DNA of 45,771 nucleotides. It comes from Haliea sp. (GTDB taxonomy: Bacteria; Pseudomonadota; Gammaproteobacteria; Pseudomonadales; Halieaceae). The DNA is taken from contig JANQUV010000118.1 in NCBI GenBank assembly GCA_030730585.1, positions 15,539 through 61,309 on the forward strand, given 5' to 3'. The notes beneath the pieces were generated by a model. The model was not told where the DNA came from. It did not search any database and saw nothing but the letters and a program-made list of their open reading frames with translations. The position numbers and the translations under genes were made by a program. Position 1 is the stretch's first letter. Every line of letters begins with the position of its first letter. Of this stretch, positions 17,810-25,299 are shown one piece after another.

Positions 17810-19591
17810 TTAGGCGTCGAACAGCGGGGCGACTCGCATCACTTCCTCAATTGTCGTGGCGCCGGCAGCGACTTTGGCAGCTCCCGCCAGGCGCAGCGTG
17901 CGCATACCTTCGGACATCGCCACTTCGCGCACCTTGCGCGACTCCATATCCGGGACAATACAAGCGGCCAGTGCCGGGCTGTTCACTAATAACTCGTATA
18001 TGCCCTGCCTGCCGCTATAGCCCGTTTCGCGGCAGGCACGGCAACCCACGGGCCGCGCCACCTCAACCGGGGTGGGCACGTCAAACGGCTGCACCAGCTG
18101 CAACCAGGCCTGCGCATCTACCTGCTCGAAAACCTTACACTCGTTGCACAAAATACGCACCAGGCGCTGAGACATGATGCCGCGCAAGGTCGCTTTAATA
18201 AGATATGCAGGCAATCCGAGCTCCAGCAGCCGCGCCAGGGAGCCCGGGGAGTCGTTGGTGTGCAAAGTAGAAAGCACAAGGTGTCCAGTCAGCGCCGCCT
18301 GCACCGCCATATGTGCGGTTTCCAGGTCGCGTATTTCACCCACCATGATGATATCGGGATCCTGGCGCATCAGGGCCCGCACGCCGGTAGAGAAATCCAG
18401 CTTGATCGTATGGTTGACCTGCATCTGGTTAAAGCTGTCTTCAACCATTTCGATCGGGTCTTCGATGGTGCAAACATTGACCTCGGATGTGGCGAGGCGA
18501 CGCAGCGTTGAATACAGCGTCGTCGTCTTGCCGGAGCCGGTGGGGCCTGTGACCAGCACGATGCCATTGCCGTGGGCCGTCATCTGCTGCCAACGCAGCA
18601 GGTCCTCGTCCTCCAACCCAAGCTGGGCAAAGCTTTTCTGCAGCAGTTCGGGGTCGAAAATACGCATCACCAGCTTTTCGCCAAACGCGGTCGGCAAGGT
18701 CGACAGCCGCAGCTCAACTTCGCCTCCGGTTTGCGGCGAGCGGGTTTTCAGGCGCCCATCCTGGGGACGACGCTTCTCCGCTACGTCCATGCGCCCGAGA
18801 ATTTTGATACGGCTGGTAACCGCCGCACAAACCTGCTGCGGCAGCTCATAAACGTTGTGCAGCACGCCGTCGATGCGAAAACGCACATGACCCGTGTCGC
18901 GCCGGGGCTCTACGTGAATATCCGAGGCTCGCTGTTCAAACGCATACTGCAGCAGCCAGTCTACGATGGTAACAACATGCTGGTCGTTGGCATCGAGCTC
19001 CTGCATGGAGCCCAGCTCCAGCATTTGTTCCAGGTTTGTGACGCCCGGCGCTGCACTATGGCCGGCACCCGTATGCCGCGCACCGCGGACTGAGCGCGCC
19101 ATACTGTAGAACTCGGCAGTATGCCGGGCGATATCCCGCGGGTCTGCCAACACGCGCCGGATAGGCTTACGTAACACGTGTTCCAGGTTAAGCTCCCAGG
19201 CATTGATCCAGGGCTCGGCGCTGGCGATGACTACGTCGTCCTTATTGACTTCCACAGCCAAAATGCGGTGGCGGCGCGCAAACTCACGCGACATAACCTC
19301 AGACACGGCGCTCACGTTGATTTTCAGAGGATCAATATCGTAGACCGCTTGCCCGGTGCGTTCAGACAGCCAAGCCAGCAAAGCGCCCATGTCCAGCCGC
19401 TTGCCGCCGTGCCGGGCATCCGCCAGCTTTTGCTCGGCGACATACACCAGCGGGTGAATGCTGCCCGCGTTGACCTTGATCAAGCGATCACGATCAAGCG
19501 CAGACAAGCGGCCCGCCGTATGCAACTCTTGCGCCATCACGTGCAGCTCGAGCGACCGCTCGGCGTATTCAGGGCCAAAGGTGGCGGTCAT
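17810..19591 (-). CDS. GspE/PulE/PilB family secretion ATPase, orphan
   Basis: A 593-residue hexameric motor ATPase of the type II secretion/type IV pilus extension class. An N-terminal MshEN/GspE-N-like region (about 1–165) leads to a linker and the catalytic domain: Walker A GPTGSGKTT (349–357), the Asp box around CTIEDPIE, Walker B DPDIIMVGEIRD, the His box GHLVLSTLHTND, and a zinc-binding pair CNEC … CRAC near the C-terminus. The ASDIHVEP and RRPQDGR blocks also fit. No pilin, platform, secretin or prepilin peptidase genes lie in the window, so its partner system is elsewhere. It heads the leftward glnE–ilvE run and is divergent from the DUF47 gene. The conserved cysteine zinc motif and LHTND favour extension (PilB/GspE) over retraction (PilT). 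Confidence 0.88.
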   Translation of the reverse strand: MTATFGPEYAERSLELHVMAQELHTAGRLSALDRDRLIKVNAGSIHPLVYVAEQKLADARHGGKRLDMGALLAWLSERTGQAVYDIDPLKINVSAVSEVMSREFARRHRILAVEVNKDDVVIASAEPWINAWELNLEHVLRKPIRRVLADPRDIARHTAEFYSMARSVRGARHTGAGHSAAPGVTNLEQMLELGSMQELDANDQHVVTIVDWLLQYAFEQRASDIHVEPRRDTGHVRFRIDGVLHNVYELPQQVCAAVTSRIKILGRMDVAEKRRPQDGRLKTRSPQTGGEVELRLSTLPTAFGEKLVMRIFDPELLQKSFAQLGLEDEDLLRWQQMTAHGNGIVLVTGPTGSGKTTTLYSTLRRLATSEVNVCTIEDPIEMVEDSFNQMQVNHTIKLDFSTGVRALMRQDPDIIMVGEIRDLETAHMAVQAALTGHLVLSTLHTNDSPGSLARLLELGLPAYLIKATLRGIMSQRLVRILCNECKVFEQVDAQAWLQLVQPFDVPTPVEVARPVGCRACRETGYSGRQGIYELLVNSPALAACIVPDMESRKVREVAMSEGMRTLRLAGAAKVAAGATTIEEVMRVAPLFDA

Positions 19592-19662
19592 GGTGCTGAG
19601 ACTCTCTTTGTTGGGGCAGCTAACATGCTAACACAAGCCAGTACCGCCGCGCTTCGACCGGT

Positions 19663-19691
19663 GTGACAGAAGACCAACCCTCACCTATACT
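19663..19691 (+). promoter_or_regulatory. sigma-70 promoter for DUF47–PiT–arg genes
   Basis: GTGACA (19663–19668, 5 of 6 to TTGACA) and TATACT (19686–19691, 5 of 6 to TATAAT) are spaced by 17 bp, one of the clearest sigma-70 type promoters in the window. AGGAG follows at 19706–19710, 8 nt before the ATG at 19719. No Pho box was recognised. Confidence 0.75.
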
Positions 19692-19718
19692 TCGCGCCTT
19701 CCTACAGGAGAGCCAGTG

Positions 19719-20399
19719 ATGCCCAGTTCGAATCCGCTCAGCAGCCTGTTCGGTCGCTCACCGATCAGGCCCATCCAAGAGCACATGCAGGTCGCCAACG
19801 ACGCGGCCCAGCTGCTGCCGGTGTTCATTGAGGCCGCACAAAATGACGACTGGAAAGAGGCCGAGGACATTTTCCGGCGCATCGCCGAGGCCGAGGAGGC
19901 CGCGGACAAGCTCAAGCGATCAGTGCGCCGACACCTGCCCAACAGCCTGTTCTTGCCGGTGCCACGTACCGATTTGCTGGAACTGGTGACGATTCAAGAC
20001 CACGTGGCCAATACGGCCAAGGACATCGCGGGCCTTATGCTGGGACGTGAAATGCGTTTCCCCGACAAACTGGAAAAACACCTGCTTGAGTTCACTCGCG
20101 CCTGTACCGCCACCTGCGAGCAAGCCCTGGTTGCGATTCGCGAACTGGACGAATTGCTGGAGGTCGGCTTCAGTGGCCGTGAAGTGGTGCGCGTTGAAGG
20201 CCTGATCAAAGAGCTGGACAAACTGGAGGGGCGTACCGACAAACAATCACGAACGCTGCGCGCCAAACTGTTCAAGCTGGAAAGAAAACTCTACCCGGTG
20301 GACGTGATGTTCTACTACAAGGTGATTGAACTGCTCGCAGGACTGGCGGACTCCGCCGAGCGAGTGGGTCACCGACTGCAGATACTGATGGCAAAATAG
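19719..20399 (+). CDS. DUF47 (PhoU-like) phosphate transport accessory protein
   Basis: A 226-residue all-helical protein of the TIGR00153/DUF47 family, structurally related to PhoU and thought to regulate the adjacent PiT phosphate transporter from the cytoplasm. Seen: LFGRSPIRPIQEHMQVAND at the N-terminus, heptad-like helices AEEAADKLKRSVRRHLPNS, the LPVPRTDLLELVTIQDHVAN block with its acidic residues, and the C-terminal VIELLAGLADSAERVGHRL helix. The ATG at 19719 is preferred over the adjoining GTG at 19716 because the AGGAG ribosome binding site is 8 nt upstream. It is 9 bp from PiT and surely co-transcribed with it. Confidence 0.9.
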   Translation: MPSSNPLSSLFGRSPIRPIQEHMQVANDAAQLLPVFIEAAQNDDWKEAEDIFRRIAEAEEAADKLKRSVRRHLPNSLFLPVPRTDLLELVTIQDHVANTAKDIAGLMLGREMRFPDKLEKHLLEFTRACTATCEQALVAIRELDELLEVGFSGREVVRVEGLIKELDKLEGRTDKQSRTLRAKLFKLERKLYPVDVMFYYKVIELLAGLADSAERVGHRLQILMAK

Positions 20400-20408
20400 G
20401 ACAAGCGC

Positions 20409-21686
20409 ATGGACATAATTGCAGAACACGGCACGCTGCTGCTGGTACTGGCCTGCCTGTTCGGGTTTTTTATGGCGTGGGGGGTCGGCGCCAACGACGT
20501 CGCCAATGCCATGGGGACCTCGGTAGGCTCTAAAGCTCTGACGCTCAAGCAGGCTATTCTGGTTGCGATCGTCTTTGAATTTTTGGGGGCTTACCTGGCC
20601 GGCGGCGAAGTGACCGCGACCATTCGCCAAGGCATCATCGATGCCGACTCCATGGAGGGCAGGCCGGAGTTAATGATCTACGGCATGCTCTCGGCTCTGC
20701 TCGCCGCCGGCACCTGGCTGATGATTGCCAGCATCAAGGGCTGGCCTGTGTCGACCACGCACTCCATTGTCGGCGCCATTGTGGGTTTCGCCGCAGTGGG
20801 CATCGGCGTTGACGCAGTACACTGGGATAAAGTTGGCACCATCGCGGCCAGCTGGCTGGTGTCACCACTACTGGCCGGAACCATCTCCTTCGCGCTCTTT
20901 ATGAGCGTCAAAATCCTCATTCTCGATACCGATGACCCCTTTACTCGAGCCAAACGCTTCATCCCCCTTTATATGTGGATGGTGGGCTTCATGATCTCCA
21001 TGGTCACGCTGCTCAAGGGCCTGAAACACATCGGCGTGGAAATGGACCTGGGGTTGGGTTCAAAGTTCGCCAACGCCGTGCCGCTGTCGTTCCTGATTGG
21101 CCTGGCTGTCGCAGCGATCGGCAGCGTGCTGGTCAACCGCATCAAACCAGAGACCAATCAGCAGCATCGTTTCGCCAACGTGGAGCGCCTGTTTGGTATT
21201 TTGATGATCTTCACCGCCTGCGCCATGGCCTTCGCGCACGGCTCCAACGATGTTGCCAATGCGGTAGGGCCGCTCGCTGCGGTCGCCAGTACCGTCATGT
21301 CCGGGGGCGTTATTGCCTCTCAGGCGGCGCTGCCCTGGTGGATCCTGCTGGTCGGCGCCATGGGCATCGTGGTGGGGCTGGCAACCTATGGCTGGAAAGT
21401 GATCATGACCGTCGGCCGCAAGATTACCGAGCTTACGCCCAGCCGCGGGTTTGCGGCGGAGCTGGGTGCCGCTTCCACCGTTGTGCTGGCATCGGGAACC
21501 GGGTTGCCGATTTCCACCACCCACACACTGGTGGGTGCCATTCTGGGTGTTGGCTTTGCAAGAGGCATTGCTGCGCTCAACTTGCGCACGATCGGCACGA
21601 TTTTCATGTCCTGGATCATTACCCTGCCGGCAGGTGCCGGGCTCTCAATCATCTTCTTCTTTACCTTCAAGGGCATCTTTGGATAA
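20409..21686 (+). CDS. pitA: inorganic phosphate transporter, PiT family
   Basis: Low-affinity, proton- or sodium-coupled phosphate importer of the inner membrane. The 425-residue protein has about 10–12 hydrophobic segments in two inverted halves, each with the family signature: GVGANDVANAMGTSVGSKA near residue 25 and HGSNDVANAVGPLAAV near residue 280. Matching PVSTTHSIVGAIVGF and PISTTHTLVGAILGVG repeats are also present. A central cytoplasmic loop (DTDDPFTRAKRFIPL) separates the halves. It follows the DUF47 gene by 9 bp and precedes argE by 6 bp. The family name is secure; whether it is the main phosphate system cannot be told. Confidence 0.94.
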   Translation: MDIIAEHGTLLLVLACLFGFFMAWGVGANDVANAMGTSVGSKALTLKQAILVAIVFEFLGAYLAGGEVTATIRQGIIDADSMEGRPELMIYGMLSALLAAGTWLMIASIKGWPVSTTHSIVGAIVGFAAVGIGVDAVHWDKVGTIAASWLVSPLLAGTISFALFMSVKILILDTDDPFTRAKRFIPLYMWMVGFMISMVTLLKGLKHIGVEMDLGLGSKFANAVPLSFLIGLAVAAIGSVLVNRIKPETNQQHRFANVERLFGILMIFTACAMAFAHGSNDVANAVGPLAAVASTVMSGGVIASQAALPWWILLVGAMGIVVGLATYGWKVIMTVGRKITELTPSRGFAAELGAASTVVLASGTGLPISTTHTLVGAILGVGFARGIAALNLRTIGTIFMSWIITLPAGAGLSIIFFFTFKGIFG

Positions 21687-21692
21687 TCAGCC

Positions 21693-22844
21693 ATGTCAGA
21701 GTACGAAAAACAGATTATCAGCCAGCTGCGCGCGCTCGTCGCCACGCCCTCCGTCAGCTCTACCGACCCCGCGTGGGATCAGGGGAACCGCGCGGTGGTG
21801 GAATTACTGGCAGACTGGCTGAAAGTGCTGGGCTTTCGTACCGAAATCATGGATGTCACGCCCGATGGGCGCAAAGCCAACCTGATTGCCACGCTAGGCA
21901 GTGGCCCCGGGGGCTTGGTGCTGGCAGGGCACACCGACACCGTACCCTTTGATGACGGCCGCTGGCTCTCCGACCCGCTGCAACTCACCGAGCGCGACCA
22001 GCGCCTCTATGGCCTGGGCAGCACAGACATGAAGGGGTTCTTCCCCATTGCTATCGCCGCGGCCAGTGCCTTTGCCGGTAAAACCCTGCGTCAACCCCTG
22101 ATCATTCTCGCCACGGCCGATGAAGAAAGCTCCATGAACGGCGCTCGGGCACTGGCCGCCGCGGGGCGCCCTCGCGCCAGAGCGGCGATCATCGGCGAGC
22201 CCACATCATTACAGCCCGTGCGTTTGCACAAGGGCATTATGATGGAGTCCATTGAAATCACCGGGCAGGCGGGGCACTCCTCCAACCCTGCCCTTGGCCT
22301 GAATACCATTGATATCATGCACGAGCTTATTGCTGAACTTATGCAGTTTCGCGGCGAGCTTGCCGTGCAGCATGCCAACAGCGCGTTCGAGGTGGAGTTC
22401 CCCACGCTCAACCTCGGCTGCATACATGGCGGGGACAGCCCAAACCGCATCTGCGGACGCTGTGAGCTGCATTTTGACCTGCGCTTGACGCCCTCTGCGG
22501 CCGCCGCCGGTGTGCGCGAACAGCTGGAGCAGCGCTTGCACTCGATAGCCCGTGAGCGTGGCGCCACCATGGTGCTGCGCTCATTGGTTGAGCCGGTGCA
22601 GCCCTTTGAGCAGCCGGCCAACAGCGACTTGGTGCGCCTCGCAGAAAAACTCACAGGCCACAGTGCAATGGCAGTCGGTTTTGCGACCGAAGCTCCATTT
22701 TTACAAGCCATGGGCATGGAAACCATCGTGATGGGGCCGGGATCCATTGACCGCGCCCATCAGCCGGATGAGTTTTTGGAGCTGAACCAGATTCAGCCCT
22801 GCATTGAGCTGCTGAGGTCCTGCATTGCGCATTACTGCCTTTAA
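21693..22844 (+). CDS. argE: acetylornithine deacetylase
   Basis: Removes acetate from N2-acetylornithine to give ornithine in the linear arginine pathway. The 383-residue M20 peptidase-family enzyme has the same length as E. coli ArgE. Metal and catalytic residues are seen at H80/D82 (LAGHTDTVPFDDG), D112 (GLGSTDMKGFF), the ADEESSMNG block with Glu144–145, and Glu169 in IIGEPTSLQPVRLHKG. The QAGHSSNPALGLNTID dimerisation region and C-terminal GPGSIDRAHQPDEFLE with the last ligand His confirm ArgE rather than DapE. It starts 6 bp after PiT and is followed by argA after 137 bp, the same order as in Pseudomonas. Confidence 0.94.
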   Translation: MSEYEKQIISQLRALVATPSVSSTDPAWDQGNRAVVELLADWLKVLGFRTEIMDVTPDGRKANLIATLGSGPGGLVLAGHTDTVPFDDGRWLSDPLQLTERDQRLYGLGSTDMKGFFPIAIAAASAFAGKTLRQPLIILATADEESSMNGARALAAAGRPRARAAIIGEPTSLQPVRLHKGIMMESIEITGQAGHSSNPALGLNTIDIMHELIAELMQFRGELAVQHANSAFEVEFPTLNLGCIHGGDSPNRICGRCELHFDLRLTPSAAAAGVREQLEQRLHSIARERGATMVLRSLVEPVQPFEQPANSDLVRLAEKLTGHSAMAVGFATEAPFLQAMGMETIVMGPGSIDRAHQPDEFLELNQIQPCIELLRSCIAHYCL

Positions 22845-22981
22845 ACAAAGGGAAGTAACACGCTGCCGGCAACGCGCACAGGCCATGAGCGCAGCAACGC
22901 TGTGAAAATTTGCATTAGTCGGCAGCGCCCGCATTGGGTACTCTTGGCACACACTCGCAACAAACAAGCGGAACACATAAC

Positions 22982-24286
22982 GTGACCACCCCCGGCCGTA
23001 GCCATATTCGCTGGTTCAGGAATATCGCGCCCTACATCAATACACATCGGAACCGGACGTTTGTCCTGATGCTGGGGGGTGATGCCGCTCAAGATCCCAA
23101 CTTCCCGACCATCCTCAACGACCTCGCTTTGCTGCACAGCCTAGGTGTTCGCCTGGTGCTGGTACATGGCAACCGGCCACAGATCGACTGTCGATTGGCG
23201 GCAGCGGGAATTCCCAGCCGCTTCCACGAAGACATGCGCATTACCGACAGCGCGACCATGCACCATGTCACCGACGCCGCGGCCTCATTACGTGCACAGA
23301 TTGAAGCCCTGTTCTCGATGGGATTGCCCAACTCGCCCATGCAGGGCGCACGCATGCGCGTATGCTCGGGCAATTTTGTTACCGCAAGGCCGCTGGGCGT
23401 GGTGGATGGCGTCGACTTCCAGCACACGGGCCGCGTGCGACGCATCGACAACGCCGGCATCCAACAGCAACTTGCCGCTGGCTCCATTGTGCTGCTGTCA
23501 CCCCTGGGCTATTCACCCACCGGCGAAATTTTTAACCTGATGCTGGAAGATATTGCGGTGCACTGCGCCGCCGGTATCGGCGCCGACAAGCTAGTGCTGT
23601 TTGGCAGCGCCCCGGGCATCACCGGCCGCGAAGGCAAACTGCTGCGACAGCTGACGGTGGCTAATATTGCCGGCATAGAGGGGCAGGACGGCGAACAGGA
23701 AAAACTGCTGGCGACGGCGAAGCGCGCCTGTCTGGCAGGTGTTTCCCGCTGTCACATCGTCAGCTACCGCGACGATTGCGCGCTGCTCGAGGAGCTCTTT
23801 ACCCATGACGGAAACGGCACGCTGGTAGCCAAGGATGACTACGAGCAAACGCGCAGTGCCAGCATTGATGATGTGGGTGGCATTCTCGAGCTGATAGAGC
23901 CTCTGGAGCGCGAAGGCGTGCTGCTCAAACGCTCGCGTGAATTACTGGAAAACGAGATTCGCCAGTTTCGCATCATCGAACGGGATGGACGCACGATTGC
24001 CTGCGCAGCGCTCTATCCGTTCCCGGAGGAAAACTGCGGCGAAGTGGCCTGCATTGTGTCCCATCCCGATTATCGGGGTGGCCAGCGCGGCCAGCGCCTG
24101 CTTAAGGAAATTGAACGGGAAGCACGCGCACTCGGGCTGAACCGGGTCTTTGTACTGACCACACAGACTGCGCACTGGTTTGTGGAACAGGGATTTGAGG
24201 AGCGCTCACGGGATGCCCTGCCGGCGCAAAAACAGGCACTCTACAACTTGCAGCGCAACTCCAAGGTGTTTTTCAAGTCACTCTGA
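22982..24286 (+). CDS. argA: amino-acid N-acetyltransferase (N-acetylglutamate synthase)
   Basis: Makes N-acetylglutamate from acetyl-CoA and glutamate, the first and feedback-inhibited step of arginine synthesis. The 434-residue protein joins an N-terminal amino-acid-kinase-like regulatory domain (FVLMLGGDAAQDPNF, LVLVHGNRPQID, GVDFQHTGRVRRIDN) to a C-terminal GNAT domain from about residue 290 (IDDVGGILELIEPLEREG, ACAALYPFPEENCGEVACI, HPDYRGGQRGQRLL), and ends with the QKQALYNLQRNSKVFFK block. The GTG at 22982 is preferred because AGCGGA lies about 10 nt upstream and homology starts at WFRNIAPYINTHR; a TTG at 22934 would add 16 residues. Having both ArgE and ArgA means the linear, non-recycling route is encoded here. 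Confidence 0.95.
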   Translation: MTTPGRSHIRWFRNIAPYINTHRNRTFVLMLGGDAAQDPNFPTILNDLALLHSLGVRLVLVHGNRPQIDCRLAAAGIPSRFHEDMRITDSATMHHVTDAAASLRAQIEALFSMGLPNSPMQGARMRVCSGNFVTARPLGVVDGVDFQHTGRVRRIDNAGIQQQLAAGSIVLLSPLGYSPTGEIFNLMLEDIAVHCAAGIGADKLVLFGSAPGITGREGKLLRQLTVANIAGIEGQDGEQEKLLATAKRACLAGVSRCHIVSYRDDCALLEELFTHDGNGTLVAKDDYEQTRSASIDDVGGILELIEPLEREGVLLKRSRELLENEIRQFRIIERDGRTIACAALYPFPEENCGEVACIVSHPDYRGGQRGQRLLKEIEREARALGLNRVFVLTTQTAHWFVEQGFEERSRDALPAQKQALYNLQRNSKVFFKSL

Positions 24287-24470
24287 GTCCGCGCCGCTTG
24301 CAGGGGCCGTGACGCTGCCACTCACACCACCGCCCAAACGGCCGTGCTCAAGAATCGGCTGCACCCAATAATGCAACCGCTCGCGGCTAAAGCCGCTAAC
24401 GGTGGCGACGATATTCGCTAAATCAACATCGATATTGAGGACTACGATGAATAGAGTCCCTGCGACTAAG
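24287..24470. other. 184-bp gap between convergent argA and cytochrome b561 genes
   Basis: No terminator with a T-run was recognised. A small hairpin (GCGGC TAAA GCCGC) lies at 24383–24396. On the minus strand an open frame continues past the cytochrome b561 stop in another frame for about 60 codons (ending at 24278), with protein-like composition, but it has no start codon in the gap. It may be a remnant or chance. Confidence 0.4.
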
Positions 24471-25220
24471 TCAGTCCCGCGGCTCCCCGGTAAACACCTT
24501 GTCGCCAGAAAACATTGCGGATACCAGCCCGTTCCGCTCACGCAACTCAGTAACGACCACACCAGCAATGTGCAGCGGGATGGCAAACAGCAACGCGTAA
24601 AACCCCAGCTCATGTAACTGAATAAAAGGTTTGCGGAAGTCGCGCATTGCAGCATAGGCCTCCGCGTTCAGCAATTCAGTCTGCGCGGGCTTCAAGCCCG
24701 CCAGCTGTTCCGCGGTAGCGCCGGCCACGCCCACCCAGTCCAAAAACCAGTACCCGAACGGCGGGAAATACAAGTCGGTACCCGCCAGCACCAGGCCGGT
24801 GACACACTGGTTAACCAACAGAAGGAGCAGAGCACCCACCATAATCCGGCCCAGCGGATTGTGCCCACGGTAAGCAGGCGGCTCACCGGCTTTGACACCG
24901 CGCAGGTAGGCCACCAGATCACGCCCATAGCCGCGCCCCGCCGGCAGCGCTGCGGACCAGCGCGCATAGCGGTTGCCGATAAACCCCCAGACGATTCGCC
25001 ACAACAAATTGACAGCAAACACGTAGCCTATCCACACGTGGACGGTTTTCAGCGCCAGTTTACCGTCGCCGCTCACCCCCAAGGTGCTGGCATTGAGAAT
25101 GACGACACCCACCGCCAGCAGGCCAAGCACGCACAGCACGTTGATCCAGTGGAACCAGCGCGTTACCGCATCCCATACGGGATACGCTTTCAAGGTTGCT
25201 GACAATTCTTGCTGGCGCAT
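24471..25220 (-). CDS. cytochrome b561 family membrane protein (b/b6 domain)
   Basis: A 249-residue inner-membrane di-haem b-type cytochrome expected to pass electrons between the quinone pool and a periplasmic or soluble partner. Candidate haem ligands are His24 (RWFHW), His61 (TVHVWIGY), His203 (QLHELGFY) and His217 (PLHIAGVV), each in a hydrophobic helix. The order VWDAVTRWFHWINVLCVLGL, TVHVWIGYVFAVNLLWRIVWGF, PLGRIMVGALLLLLVNQCVTG is that of the Ni/Fe-hydrogenase-type/cytochrome b561 family. A GGGGGG stretch lies 7 nt before the ATG. It is 79 bp downstream of the acylase gene. No hydrogenase or dedicated cytochrome c partner lies adjacent, so its partner is unknown. Confidence 0.87.
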   Translation of the reverse strand: MRQQELSATLKAYPVWDAVTRWFHWINVLCVLGLLAVGVVILNASTLGVSGDGKLALKTVHVWIGYVFAVNLLWRIVWGFIGNRYARWSAALPAGRGYGRDLVAYLRGVKAGEPPAYRGHNPLGRIMVGALLLLLVNQCVTGLVLAGTDLYFPPFGYWFLDWVGVAGATAEQLAGLKPAQTELLNAEAYAAMRDFRKPFIQLHELGFYALLFAIPLHIAGVVVTELRERNGLVSAMFSGDKVFTGEPRD

Positions 25221-25255
25221 AAACGACCCCCCGGCCTGTATTTGTGACTATTCTG

Positions 25256-25276
25256 CACGGCGAAGCTGAAGCCGTG
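25256..25276 (-). other. hairpin between acylase and cytochrome b561 genes
   Basis: CACGGC and GCCGTG (6 bp) flank a 9-nt loop about 24 bp after the acylase stop. No T-run follows, so termination is doubtful; it may stabilise the upstream transcript. Confidence 0.3.
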
Positions 25277-25299
25277 ATTAAGAACAGTATGCGCTCATT

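Noticed and set aside
22903-22914. Possible ArgR operator (TGAAAATTTGCA) upstream of argA
   Set aside because: It is an imperfect 12-bp palindrome, shorter and different from the 18-bp ARG box, and it occurs once; insufficient to call.
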